This document shows, one piece after another, positions 24,378 through 32,556 of a stretch of DNA of 64,000 nt; within the stretch, counting starts at the first letter, position 1, and every line of letters begins with the position of its first letter. Position numbers and translations under genes: made by a program. The notes under the pieces were generated by a model, which saw only the letters and a list, made by a program, of their open reading frames with translations, was not told where the DNA came from and made no database searches. This stretch comes from Mycolicibacterium chlorophenolicum (GTDB lineage Bacteria; Actinomycetota; Actinomycetes; Mycobacteriales; Mycobacteriaceae): NCBI RefSeq assembly GCF_001044235.1, contig NZ_JYNL01000064.1, forward strand, positions 113,101-177,100, read 5' to 3'.

Positions 24378-24839
24378 GTGAAGCGTGAAATCCTGGTCGC
24401 CGTCGGCGGCGCAGCGATCATCATCGCCGGCCTGTCGGGCTGTTCCTCGGAGAAGAAGTCCGAGACCTCTGGGGAGACCTCGTCGGCCGCCGCAGCCCAG
24501 GGCAAGACCACCGTCACCATCGACGGCAAAGATCAGGAGATCCAGGGCAACGTCGTGTGCTCGGACATGGGCGGCAACACGAACATCGCGATCGGCAACG
24601 CCAGCACCGGGATCGGCGCCGTCGTCAGCTCCGGCGACAGCCCCTCGGTGGTGTCGGTGGGCCTGGGCAACGTCAACGGCGTGACGCTGGGCTACCAGAG
24701 TGGCGCCGGACAGGGCGAAGCCAAGGTCGAGAAGAACGACAAGACCTACAAGATCTCCGGCACCGCCACGGGCGTCGACATGGCCAACCCGATGCAGCCG
24801 GTCAACAAGCCGTTCGAGATCGAGGTGAGCTGCCCCTAG
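24378..24839 (+). CDS. lpqH: 19-kDa lipoprotein antigen LpqH
   Basis: The 153-residue lipoprotein has the lipobox GLSGCSS and then matches M. tuberculosis LpqH closely over its body: TIDGKDQEIQGNVVC, VGLGNVNGVTLGYQSGAGQG, GTATGVDMANPMQPVNKPFE. LpqH is an abundant, acylated and glycosylated cell-envelope protein that signals through TLR2 in hosts; a Ser/Thr-rich segment after the cysteine would carry glycans. AAGGAG precedes two adjacent GTGs; I chose the second (24378), which aligns with the known VKR-type start. Its TAG is shared with the convergent gene as CTAG. Confidence 0.95.
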   Translation: MKREILVAVGGAAIIIAGLSGCSSEKKSETSGETSSAAAAQGKTTVTIDGKDQEIQGNVVCSDMGGNTNIAIGNASTGIGAVVSSGDSPSVVSVGLGNVNGVTLGYQSGAGQGEAKVEKNDKTYKISGTATGVDMANPMQPVNKPFEIEVSCP

Positions 24840-25180
24840 CTGGGGATGTAGCCGGCGGCCGACTGCCGCAGCTGCCAGATCTGCGCGGGGCACAGTTCGT
24901 TGACGGCCTGATTGATCAGGTAGGCGCCCTGGTAGTAGTCGGCGGTGCGGAAGTCGGCCTTCACCTGGTTGACCAGATCGGCGTAGCTCGTCTTCGCCGC
25001 CACCCGGTCGCAGATGCTGTGTCCGTAGCCGAGCGCGGCGTCGGCGTTGGGGAAGTTGTACCCCGGCCGCACCGTGACGTTCACCAGGTAGGCCACCGTG
25101 TCGGCGCCGGCCGGGGCCGGGCCGACTAGCGCGCCCACCCCGAGCACCACCCCCGTCACCGCACCCACCAGCGCCTTCAT
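24836..25180 (-). CDS. DUF732-family secreted protein
   Basis: The 114-residue protein has a signal peptide (GVVLGVGALVGPAPAGA) followed by a small helical domain with two cysteines (SICDRVAAKTSYADLV and AVNELCPAQIWQL). This is the DUF732 pattern found in many secreted mycobacterial proteins of unknown function. Its stop overlaps the lpqH stop by four bases in the palindrome CTAG. Confidence 0.85.
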   Translation of the reverse strand: MKALVGAVTGVVLGVGALVGPAPAGADTVAYLVNVTVRPGYNFPNADAALGYGHSICDRVAAKTSYADLVNQVKADFRTADYYQGAYLINQAVNELCPAQIWQLRQSAAGYIPS

Positions 25181-25258
25181 GGTCGGTCACCCTACGCGCT
25201 GCGGGCCGATGTCGCGGCAATGCCGGCAAACTCCGCTCATGATCGCGGGGCGACGCTC

Positions 25259-25264
25259 TAGGCT
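25259..25264 (+). promoter_or_regulatory. Candidate -10 element for a leaderless transcript
   Basis: TAGGCT at 25259-25264 is followed after seven bases by ATG 25272. This spacing suggests that transcription starts at the ATG and supports that start over upstream in-frame codons. Confidence 0.4.
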
Positions 25265-25271
25265 CGTGCCC

Positions 25272-25649
25272 ATGAAGCGCAGTGGTGTGGTCGCGTTCGC
25301 GGGTGGTCTGCTCGTCGCTCCGTTGCTGGGACTCGGTGTCGGCTCCGCCGCGGCGTCCCCCGGGGCGTGCGACGACGCGGGCTGTGTTCCGTACGTGGAC
25401 CGGGGTGTCCATGCCGGCGGTGAGTGCAACCAGGGCACCCGGTACAACTTCGGCCTGGACGCCGGCGGCAACACGCTGGCGTGCAGCTCGAAGGGAGCGT
25501 GGGTGTCGTCGCCGCCCCTGACCGGGGTGCGCCTGCTGCGCTCCCCCTGCGGCGACGCGACGGGCGTGGCGCAGACGCCCGACGGCGTGCCACTGAAGTG
25601 CTCCGGCGGCGCGTGGACTGCCGACTACTGGGTGATGTTCTACGGCTGA
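25272..25649 (+). CDS. Small secreted cysteine-rich protein
   Basis: The 125-residue protein has a signal peptide (FAGGLLVAPLLGLGVGSAAA) and a mature part of about 95 residues with six cysteines (CDDAGC, GGECNQ, LACSS, SPCGD, LKCSGG), which suggests disulfide bonding outside the cytoplasm. I do not recognise a named family; mycobacteria have many such proteins. The start follows a leaderless-type promoter. Its end overlaps the convergent oxidoreductase gene by 10 bases. Confidence 0.75.
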   Translation: MKRSGVVAFAGGLLVAPLLGLGVGSAAASPGACDDAGCVPYVDRGVHAGGECNQGTRYNFGLDAGGNTLACSSKGAWVSSPPLTGVRLLRSPCGDATGVAQTPDGVPLKCSGGAWTADYWVMFYG

Positions 25650-26710
25650 GTGTCGAAGGCCCGCGCGTTGCGGACCAGCGGCAGCGTGGCCGTCGTCGCG
25701 AAACCGACCGGGGCCCGGCAGATCTCGGGCACGGCGTTGAGCACCTGCATGGCGGTGGCCACGTTCGCCGACCGCACGTGCTCGGCCATGCTCGCCGGAC
25801 GGCTGAAGCTGGCCAGCGAGACGAAGTGCGCCTGCATCGACGGGTCGCCCTCGATCGTCAGCGTCCAGCCGTGCCGGGGGCTGGGCCAGTGGCCGGGGTA
25901 CTCGCCACCGACCGTCCACAGCGTCTCGATCTCGACGCGGGGCACACCGGCGCGGCGGCCGACCCAGTTCCAGCGCTGACCGGCGGTGGTGCCCGCGTCC
26001 AGCCGGTGCTCGAAGATCTGGTGCTCCTGTTGTGCGGCAACGGCTTCCACGGTCGCGGTGACATCGTCGAGGTCCGCTCCGAGCGCGTCACCGATCATCC
26101 ACACCTGCTCGACGAAGATCGAGCTGTTGAACGCCAGGAACTCCGTGGCCGTCGGACTGATCGATTCGACCGGCTGCCCGAAAGCCATGTTGTCGAACGT
26201 GATTCCGGTGCTCTCGTAGACCGACCAGTCGGCTCGTTCGCACAGCGTGATCTTCTCGATCCGCCGGCTCATGCCCGACAACGCCAGCGGAAGCACTCCG
26301 GACAGATTGCCGGGGTTCAGCCCGCTGCCGTGCACGGAGGTGCCGCCCCGTTCGCAGGCGGCGAGCACCCGGTCCCGGTCGGCCGGCGCCATGCGGCGCG
26401 GATGGAACATGAAGGCGGTCGTGGCGACGTTCTTGCCGCTGGCCAGCAGCGCGCACACGTCGTCGACCCGCGCGGTGCGCGGCGTGTAGAGCACGCAGTC
26501 GGCGTCCACCGCGAGGATCTCGTCGACGTCGGTGGTGGCCGCGACACCGACCGGGTCCCGTCCGGCCAGGACGCCGACGTCGACGCCGTTCTTGTCCTCG
26601 GAGTAGACCCGGGCCCCGACGAGGTGCAGATCGTCGCGACGTCGATCGAGGATCGCGGTCAGCATCTCGGTCCCGACAGCGCCTGTGCCCCACTGGATCA
26701 CCCGATACAC
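25640..26710 (-). CDS. Dihydrodipicolinate reductase-like NAD(P) oxidoreductase
   Basis: The 356-residue protein begins YRVIQWGTGAVGTEML, the Rossmann motif typical of the DapB-like / 2,4-diaminopentanoate dehydrogenase-related group abundant in mycobacteria. A conserved centre reads GSGLNPGNLSGVLPLALS. It is too long for DapB itself and is not in a lysine cluster, so its substrate is unknown. I chose the GTG at 26710, which gives the usual family N-terminus; upstream in-frame codons overlap the divergent regulatory region. Confidence 0.8.
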   Translation of the reverse strand: MYRVIQWGTGAVGTEMLTAILDRRRDDLHLVGARVYSEDKNGVDVGVLAGRDPVGVAATTDVDEILAVDADCVLYTPRTARVDDVCALLASGKNVATTAFMFHPRRMAPADRDRVLAACERGGTSVHGSGLNPGNLSGVLPLALSGMSRRIEKITLCERADWSVYESTGITFDNMAFGQPVESISPTATEFLAFNSSIFVEQVWMIGDALGADLDDVTATVEAVAAQQEHQIFEHRLDAGTTAGQRWNWVGRRAGVPRVEIETLWTVGGEYPGHWPSPRHGWTLTIEGDPSMQAHFVSLASFSRPASMAEHVRSANVATAMQVLNAVPEICRAPVGFATTATLPLVRNARAFDTQP

Positions 26711-26825
26711 CCCGCGGACGGTAGCACCGCCGGCACCCGCGGCCGGCAGGTTCTTACGGACCGATGACAAATCACCGTCGCCGGCACGTCATTGCGGTGT
26801 CAACGAAACGCGGAGGCGGTCCGGG

Positions 26826-28553
26826 GTGTACTCAGTAAGGGTGACTGACGAGGCGGCACGCGCCGTGGCGGCAGCAGGGGCGGTGGGACTGACGGTCGGA
26901 CCCGGCGACGTGGCCGGACTGGTCGTGCAGTCCGCAGACGGCGTCATCGAGGCGGCCACCCCTGAAGCCGAGGACATCCTGGGGCTGTCGCTGGCTCAGA
27001 TGCTGGGCCGGGACTCGGCGGACCCCCGGTGGGCCGCGGTCGACGTGCACGGCGTGGCGCTCCGGCCGCAGGACCATCCCGCGCTTCAGGCCCTCGCGAC
27101 CGGCCGACCGGTGCGCGGCGCGGTGCTCGGCGTGCACCGTCCCGGCCGCGACCGCGCCGGCGAACATGTCTGGCTGCGGGTGGACAGCGTGCCGTTCAAC
27201 GTCGTCGACGGCGCCGCCCGCAACGTGGTGGTGCGCTTCGCCGTGGTGTCCGGTCAGCAGGCCACCGAGCTCCGGCTGGCCGAATCCGAGCGGCTGTACC
27301 GCTTCCTGGTCGACCACGCTCCCGACGTCGTCGCCTGGCAGCTCGTCGACACGACGTTCCTGTGGGTGTCGCCGGCCGTGCAGACGATCCTCGGGTATTC
27401 GCCCGAAGACCTCGTGGGCCGGACCGCGTACGCGTTCATGCACCCCGACGACGAGTCGACGGCACGAGCCACCGAGTGGTTCGATCCCGCCGCGGCGGCG
27501 CCGGCGCCGATGCTGGTGCGCATGCGGCACAGCGACGGCCGCTACCGGTCGATGGAGGTCGCCGGGCAGCTGGTGCGCGATGCGGACGGGGCACCGGCCC
27601 AGTTGCGCACCTCGTGGCGGGACGTGACGGCGCGGGTGAAGGCCGAACAGGATCGGGATGCGGCCGTGCAGCTCGTGCAGTCGGTGGTGGCCAACTCACC
27701 GATCGGCATCGCGGTGTCGGACGGCACCGGGGTCCTCGAACAGGTCAACGAAGCGCTGTGCTCGATGCTCGGTTGCGCGTCCGATCAGCTTCTCGGGCAC
27801 CGCGTCGACGAGTTCGTCCACCCGGACGACACCTGCCCGGACGGCAGTGCGCAGCTGCTCAGCGGTGCGCTGACGGCGCACGAGTCGGAATGCCGGTATC
27901 TGCGTCCGGACGGTACGGCGATGTGGGGGCACCGCACCACGATGGTGCTGCGCGGCGACACCGATGACGGCGCCCGCCTGTTGATCCACCTCCAGGACGT
28001 CACGGCCCGTCGCCTCGCCTACGATGAACTCCGCCACGCCGCGACCCACGATCCGCTGACCGGACTGGCCAACAGGGTCGCGTTCGACGCGCACCTGGCG
28101 TCGACCCACGACGACGGGGAGCTGGAGGACTGCAACGGTCTGCTGTTCATCGACCTCGACGACTTCAAGACCGTCAACGACACCCATGGCCACGAGGTCG
28201 GCGACGAGTTGTTGACCATCGTCGCCGACCGCATCCGTGGCTCGATCCGCCCGCAGGACTTCGCGGCCCGGATGGGCGGGGACGAGTTCGTGGTGCTGTG
28301 CCTGCGCCTGCCGGACCACCGGACGGCGGTGGGCATCGCCGAGCGCATCGTCGAGGCGCTGGCGACCCCGTTCACGGTGGGCGCGCTGACGATCACCATC
28401 TCGGCGAGCGTCGGGGTCACCACCGGCAGCGGCGAGGACCGCCGAAACCTGATGACGTCGGCCGATCGCGCCATGTACCGGGCAAAACAGGCCGGCCGCG
28501 GGGTGGTCACGCACCTGACATCCGCAGGTGACCATCAGTGCTCGTCGGCGTAG
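26826..28553 (+). CDS. PAS-PAS-PAS-GGDEF diguanylate cyclase
   Basis: The 575-residue protein carries three PAS-like sensor domains (about 20-140, 150-275, 278-395) and a GGDEF domain (about 400-570). The active-site GGDEF is intact at about 484-488 in RMGGDEFVV. The inhibitory RxxD site (RPQD) sits exactly five residues before it. No EAL domain follows, so it should make cyclic di-GMP and be inhibited by product. No membrane segments were seen. The GTG at 26826 has GGAGG about nine bases upstream; GTG 26841 is an alternative. Confidence 0.88.
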   Translation: MYSVRVTDEAARAVAAAGAVGLTVGPGDVAGLVVQSADGVIEAATPEAEDILGLSLAQMLGRDSADPRWAAVDVHGVALRPQDHPALQALATGRPVRGAVLGVHRPGRDRAGEHVWLRVDSVPFNVVDGAARNVVVRFAVVSGQQATELRLAESERLYRFLVDHAPDVVAWQLVDTTFLWVSPAVQTILGYSPEDLVGRTAYAFMHPDDESTARATEWFDPAAAAPAPMLVRMRHSDGRYRSMEVAGQLVRDADGAPAQLRTSWRDVTARVKAEQDRDAAVQLVQSVVANSPIGIAVSDGTGVLEQVNEALCSMLGCASDQLLGHRVDEFVHPDDTCPDGSAQLLSGALTAHESECRYLRPDGTAMWGHRTTMVLRGDTDDGARLLIHLQDVTARRLAYDELRHAATHDPLTGLANRVAFDAHLASTHDDGELEDCNGLLFIDLDDFKTVNDTHGHEVGDELLTIVADRIRGSIRPQDFAARMGGDEFVVLCLRLPDHRTAVGIAERIVEALATPFTVGALTITISASVGVTTGSGEDRRNLMTSADRAMYRAKQAGRGVVTHLTSAGDHQCSSA

Positions 28554-28568
28554 GGCAGACTTTCGGGC

Positions 28569-28865
28569 ATGGACAGTGACGGCGACTACGACGACGCAGG
28601 CCCCGACAACACCCTCGGACCGAGCGAGTCCCTCGACTCCGACGAGGTGCGCAACGACGACGGCGACACCGTCGTCGATCCGCCCGACGAGTGGATCGAG
28701 GCCGAAGAGGACGAGACCCTCGACGAGAAGCTGGCCGCCGAGGTGCCCGACGTGCTGCCTGCCGGCGCGCCCGACGAGGTGCGACCCGACCGCCGCACCC
28801 TCGGGCAGATCGACGGGACCCCCGAGGACGGCGAGTCCTTCTACACCGTTCCCGACGACGAGTGA
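28569..28865 (+). CDS. Small acidic protein, DUF5709-like
   Basis: This 98-residue protein is strongly acidic (DSDGDYDD at the start, EAEEDETLDEKLAAEVPD in the centre) with GPSESLDSDEV, then RRTLGQIDGTPEDGES near the end. This matches a small actinobacterial family of unknown function (DUF5709-type), probably partly disordered. It lies between the diguanylate cyclase and the esterase, with short gaps to each, and may share their transcript. Confidence 0.7.
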   Translation: MDSDGDYDDAGPDNTLGPSESLDSDEVRNDDGDTVVDPPDEWIEAEEDETLDEKLAAEVPDVLPAGAPDEVRPDRRTLGQIDGTPEDGESFYTVPDDE

Positions 28866-28871
28866 ATCGCC

Positions 28872-29525
28872 ATGCCGGACAAGAGGATTCTCTGCTTCGG
28901 TGACTCGCTGACCTGGGGTTGGGTGCCCGTCGCCGACGGGATGCCCACCGAGCGGTTCCCGCGCGACCGACGGTGGACCGGAGTGCTCGCCGACCAGCTG
29001 GGCGACCGACACGTCGTCATCGAGGAAGGTCTGTCGGCCCGCACCACGAACATCGACGACCCGACCGACCCCCGGCTGAACGGGGCGGCGTACCTGCCAT
29101 CGTGTCTGGCCAGCCATCTGCCGCTGGATCTGGTGATCCTCATGCTGGGCACCAACGACACCAAGGCGAACTTCCACCGCACCCCCCTGGACATCGCGCT
29201 CGGGATGTCGGTTCTGGTGACGCAGGTACTGACCAGTGCGGGCGGGGTCGGCACCGCCTACCCGGCACCGCAGGTGCTGGTGATGGCGCCGCCTGCGCTG
29301 GCGCCGACCCCGCATCCGTGGTTCCAGCTGATCTTCGGCGGCAGCCAGGAGAAGACGGCGCAGCTGGCGCAGGTGTACAGCGCGATGGCCAGTTTCGTGA
29401 AGGTGCCGTTCTTCGACGCCGGCTCGGTGATCTCCACCGACGGCGTCGACGGCGTGCACTTCACCGAGCAGAACAACCACGATCTCGGGGTCGCGCTCAG
29501 CGAGCAGGTCCGCGGACTCCTCTAG
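28872..29525 (+). CDS. SGNH arylesterase/acyltransferase, MsAcT orthologue
   Basis: The 217-residue SGNH hydrolase has the nucleophile block CFGDSLTWGWVPV, the Gly/Asn blocks LSARTTNIDDPTDPRLNGA and MLGTNDTKANF, and the catalytic Asp/His region STDGVDGVHFTE. The match to M. smegmatis MsAcT is very close along the whole length as I recall that protein. MsAcT forms an octamer and transfers acyl groups even in water. The natural substrate is not settled. The ATG lies seven bases after the acidic-protein gene. Confidence 0.9.
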   Translation: MPDKRILCFGDSLTWGWVPVADGMPTERFPRDRRWTGVLADQLGDRHVVIEEGLSARTTNIDDPTDPRLNGAAYLPSCLASHLPLDLVILMLGTNDTKANFHRTPLDIALGMSVLVTQVLTSAGGVGTAYPAPQVLVMAPPALAPTPHPWFQLIFGGSQEKTAQLAQVYSAMASFVKVPFFDAGSVISTDGVDGVHFTEQNNHDLGVALSEQVRGLL

Positions 29526-29540
29526 GCGCGGATCTCGGGT

Positions 29541-29565
29541 CGCTTCGCTCCAGCCCTCCGAAGCG
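29541..29565. terminator. Hairpin between convergent genes
   Basis: CGCTTCG (29541-29547) and CGAAGCG (29559-29565) pair exactly around 11 bases in the 48-base gap between the rightward esterase and the leftward ABC ATPase. A T-tract is lacking, as is usual in mycobacteria. A bidirectional terminator is plausible. Confidence 0.4.
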
Positions 29566-29573
29566 CACGCACG

Positions 29574-30662
29574 TCAGTTGAGACGTTCGCCCGACTTCGG
29601 ATCGAAGAGGTGCACCGCGCCCTCCGGATGCCGACGAAGGCGGACCGTATCGGCCAGCCTGGGCGCCGTACGCGGATTGCAGCGTGCCACCAGTTCGACA
29701 CCGCTCGAGCCCGAACCCGCGTGCGTGTAGACGAAGGCCTCACTGCCGAGATCCTCGACCAGGTCGACGACGACCTCGACACCACCGGACTCGGTGACTT
29801 CGAGTTGCTCGGGCCGTATTCCGACGGTGACCTCCGTGAGCCCTGTGCCCGAGAGGATCGACACCTGATCGCGCTCGAGTTCGAACACCGAGTCGCCGAC
29901 CCGGACACCGTTGTCCACCACCGACGCGGTGAACAGATTCATGGCCGGCGATCCGATGAAGCCCGCGACGAAGGCATTCGCCGGACGATCGTAGAGCTCG
30001 TTCGGCGCGGCGAACTGCTGAAGTTTGCCGCCCTTGAGCACCGCGACCCGGTCGCCCATCGTCATCGCCTCGACCTGGTCGTGGGTGACGTAGACCGTCG
30101 TGGTCCCCAACCGCCGCTGCAGCGCGGCGATCTGAGTGCGGGTCTGCACGCGCAGCTTGGCGTCGAGGTTCGACAGGGGCTCGTCCATGCAGAACACCTG
30201 CGGTTCACGAACGATCGCGCGGCCCATGGCGACACGCTGCCGCTGACCGCCGGAGAGCTTGGCGGGCTTGCGGTCGAGGAACTCGGTGAGGTCGAGCACC
30301 TTGGCGGCTTCCTCGACCTTCCGGCGCCGTTCGTCGGCAGGCACGCCTCGCAGTTTGAGTGCGAAGCCCATGTTCTCGGCGACCGTCTTGTTGGGATACA
30401 GCGCGTAGTTCTGAAACACCATCGCGATGTCGCGGTCCTTCGACGGCACGCCTGTCATGTCCTTGCCGCCGATCTCGATGGCGCCCTCGTCGATGTCCTC
30501 CAGGCCGGCGAGCATCCGCAGCGCGGTGCTCTTGCCGGAGCCGGACGGCCCCACCAGGACGACGAATTCACCGTCTTTGATGTCGAGATTCAAGTTGTCG
30601 ACGGCGAGCTTGTCGGAGCCCTCGTAGATGCAGGTCGCGTTCTTGTAGGTGATCGATGCCAT
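29574..30662 (-). CDS. Polyol/sugar ABC transporter ATP-binding protein (MsiK/UgpC type)
   Basis: The 362-residue ATPase has Walker A GPSGSGKST, signature KLSGGQRQRVAMGRA, Walker B VFCMDEPLSNLDA and VTHDQVEAM. A C-terminal OB-like regulatory region (about 240-362; VGIRPEQLEV) is typical of CUT1 transporters. It is the last gene of the leftward polyol importer operon, 47 bases after the second permease. Confidence 0.93.
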   Translation of the reverse strand: MASITYKNATCIYEGSDKLAVDNLNLDIKDGEFVVLVGPSGSGKSTALRMLAGLEDIDEGAIEIGGKDMTGVPSKDRDIAMVFQNYALYPNKTVAENMGFALKLRGVPADERRRKVEEAAKVLDLTEFLDRKPAKLSGGQRQRVAMGRAIVREPQVFCMDEPLSNLDAKLRVQTRTQIAALQRRLGTTTVYVTHDQVEAMTMGDRVAVLKGGKLQQFAAPNELYDRPANAFVAGFIGSPAMNLFTASVVDNGVRVGDSVFELERDQVSILSGTGLTEVTVGIRPEQLEVTESGGVEVVVDLVEDLGSEAFVYTHAGSGSSGVELVARCNPRTAPRLADTVRLRRHPEGAVHLFDPKSGERLN

Positions 30663-30709
30663 GTCTCTAGCTCTCTGTTCTCGGGAGTTTCAGGGTCAGG
30701 GGAAGGGGT

Positions 30710-31579
30710 CTACTTGATCGCGCCGAACGAGAGTCCGCGCACCAGCTTGTTCTGTGCGAACCATCCGCACAGGATCACGGGAAGGGCGGCCATCGTCGCG
30801 GCTGCCGACAGCACGGCCCAGTACTGGCCCTCGCCGGCGATGAAGCCGACGAGGTACACCGGCATCGTCTGGGCGTTGACGGCGGTGAGATTCACCGCGA
30901 GGAAGAACTCGTTCCACGCGAAGATCACGCAGATCAGCGCAGTGGCAGCGATGCCGGGTGAGACCAACGGCAGGATCACTTCGCGCACCGACCGCCACAG
31001 GCTGGCGCCGTCCAGACTGGCGGCCTCGAGGAGCTCGCCCGGCACTTCGAGGAAGAACGAACGCATCATCCAGATCGCGATCGGCAGGTTCATCGACGTG
31101 TAGAGAATGACCAGCGCCCAGATGTTGTCCAGCAGGCCGAGATTGGACACGATGACGTACAGCGGCAGGATCGCCGCGACGACGGGCAGCATCTTGGTGC
31201 TCATGAAGAAGAACAGCGCATCCGACGTCTTGCGGACCGGTCGCAGGGACAGCGCGAACGCGGCCGGCACGCCCAACAGCAGCACCAGAATCGTCGACAT
31301 GCCGGTGGCGAACACCGAGTTCAGCATGGCGGGTCCGATGCCCTGGGAGAACACCGCACCGTACTGATCCAGCGTCGGGGTGAAGAACAACGTCGGTGGA
31401 TTGGTCGCAGCAGCACTCTCGGGCTTGAACGAGGTGAGGACCATCCAGAACACCGGGAAGAAGAATCCGATCCCGACGAGCCAGGCGACGACACCCCACG
31501 GGCTGAACTTCTTCGCCTTCTTCTTTCGCTCCGAAACGGCCTGGCCTGTTGCCGTGGCTCTTTCAGCAGTAGTGGTCAT
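30710..31579 (-). CDS. Polyol ABC transporter permease (MalG/SmoG type)
   Basis: The 289-residue inner-membrane protein has about six hydrophobic segments and the permease coupling loop around ELLEAASLDGASLWRSVREV. The arrangement with the upstream permease and binding protein resembles sorbitol/mannitol importers (SmoEFGK). The ATG at 31579 was chosen; a TTG at 31585 that overlaps the upstream stop (TTGA) is also possible. Confidence 0.9.
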   Translation of the reverse strand: MTTTAERATATGQAVSERKKKAKKFSPWGVVAWLVGIGFFFPVFWMVLTSFKPESAAATNPPTLFFTPTLDQYGAVFSQGIGPAMLNSVFATGMSTILVLLLGVPAAFALSLRPVRKTSDALFFFMSTKMLPVVAAILPLYVIVSNLGLLDNIWALVILYTSMNLPIAIWMMRSFFLEVPGELLEAASLDGASLWRSVREVILPLVSPGIAATALICVIFAWNEFFLAVNLTAVNAQTMPVYLVGFIAGEGQYWAVLSAAATMAALPVILCGWFAQNKLVRGLSFGAIK

Positions 31580-31581
31580 GA

Positions 31582-32556
31582 TCAAGCAGCCTCTTCCTTG
31601 CCGGAGAACGATTTGAAGATCAACCGGAGCGCGAAGCTGGCGATGATCATCGTGAAGATGACGACCACCACCCCCATCGCGGCGGCTTGGCCCATGTCGA
31701 AGCCGAGGAACGCGCGCTGGTAGATGTAGAACGGAAGGTTCGCACTGGCCACGCCGGGCCCACCCTGGGTCATCATGAAGATGGCATCGAACGTGTTGAC
31801 CAGGTAGACCGCGCCGAGCACTACGCCCAACTCGATGAAGCGTCGTAGGTGGGGCAGCGTCAACTCGCGGAAGAGCTGGAATGCGGTCGCTCCGTCGACC
31901 CGGCCCGCCTCGAGTTGGTCACGCGGCATCGATGTCAGACCGGCCAGGATCAACAGCATCATGAACGGCGTCCACTGCCAGATCAATTCGACCATCACCA
32001 TCGTCAGCGGGAACTGACCGATCCAGTCGACCGGGCCGAGCCCCACAAGGGAGAGCACCCAGTTGAGGATGCCGTTGTTGGGATCGAGGATGGTCGTCTT
32101 CCAGATCAGCGCGCCCGCGACGGGGGTGATCAGGAACGGGGTGATCAACAGTGTGCGGACGGCGCCACGGCCCCGGAACGCCCGGTCCAGAAGCAGAGCG
32201 ATCAACAGGCCGAACAGCGCTGAGATGAGCACCACCCCGACGATCAGAATGACGGTGTTTCCCGCCACCGACCAGAACTGACTGTCCTTGACGACGGCGA
32301 CGTAGTTGTCCAGCCCGATGAATTGGCGTGACCCCGGCCGAACCAGGTTCCACGACAGCAACGAGTAGTACAGCGTGAACAGGAACGGCACCTGCGTCAC
32401 GGCGATCATGAAGATCAGCGCGGGCAGCAGCGGTCCCCGCCTGCGCCAACCCTCGGCGCGACTCACGCCGGTGTCCTGGCGCTCACGGATCTTGCGGACC
32501 CGTTCGGCGACTGCGCCCGCAGTGGCGTCCGACTTCGTATCAGCAGTAAGAGTCAT
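31582..32556 (-). CDS. Polyol ABC transporter permease (MalF/SmoF type)
   Basis: The 324-residue permease has a cytoplasmic N-terminus of about 45 residues, then about six membrane segments and the coupling loop at QLEAGRVDGATAFQLFRELTL. It pairs with the 30710-31579 protein. The ATG at 32556 shares one base with the stop of the binding-protein gene (TGATG), and AGGAG lies six bases upstream. Confidence 0.9.
   Translation of the reverse strand: MTLTADTKSDATAGAVAERVRKIRERQDTGVSRAEGWRRRGPLLPALIFMIAVTQVPFLFTLYYSLLSWNLVRPGSRQFIGLDNYVAVVKDSQFWSVAGNTVILIVGVVLISALFGLLIALLLDRAFRGRGAVRTLLITPFLITPVAGALIWKTTILDPNNGILNWVLSLVGLGPVDWIGQFPLTMVMVELIWQWTPFMMLLILAGLTSMPRDQLEAGRVDGATAFQLFRELTLPHLRRFIELGVVLGAVYLVNTFDAIFMMTQGGPGVASANLPFYIYQRAFLGFDMGQAAAMGVVVVIFTMIIASFALRLIFKSFSGKEEAA

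Noticed and set aside
27696..29480. A 594-codon minus-strand frame over the GGDEF and esterase genes
   Set aside because: It is antisense to three recognisable genes, and its protein has no motif.
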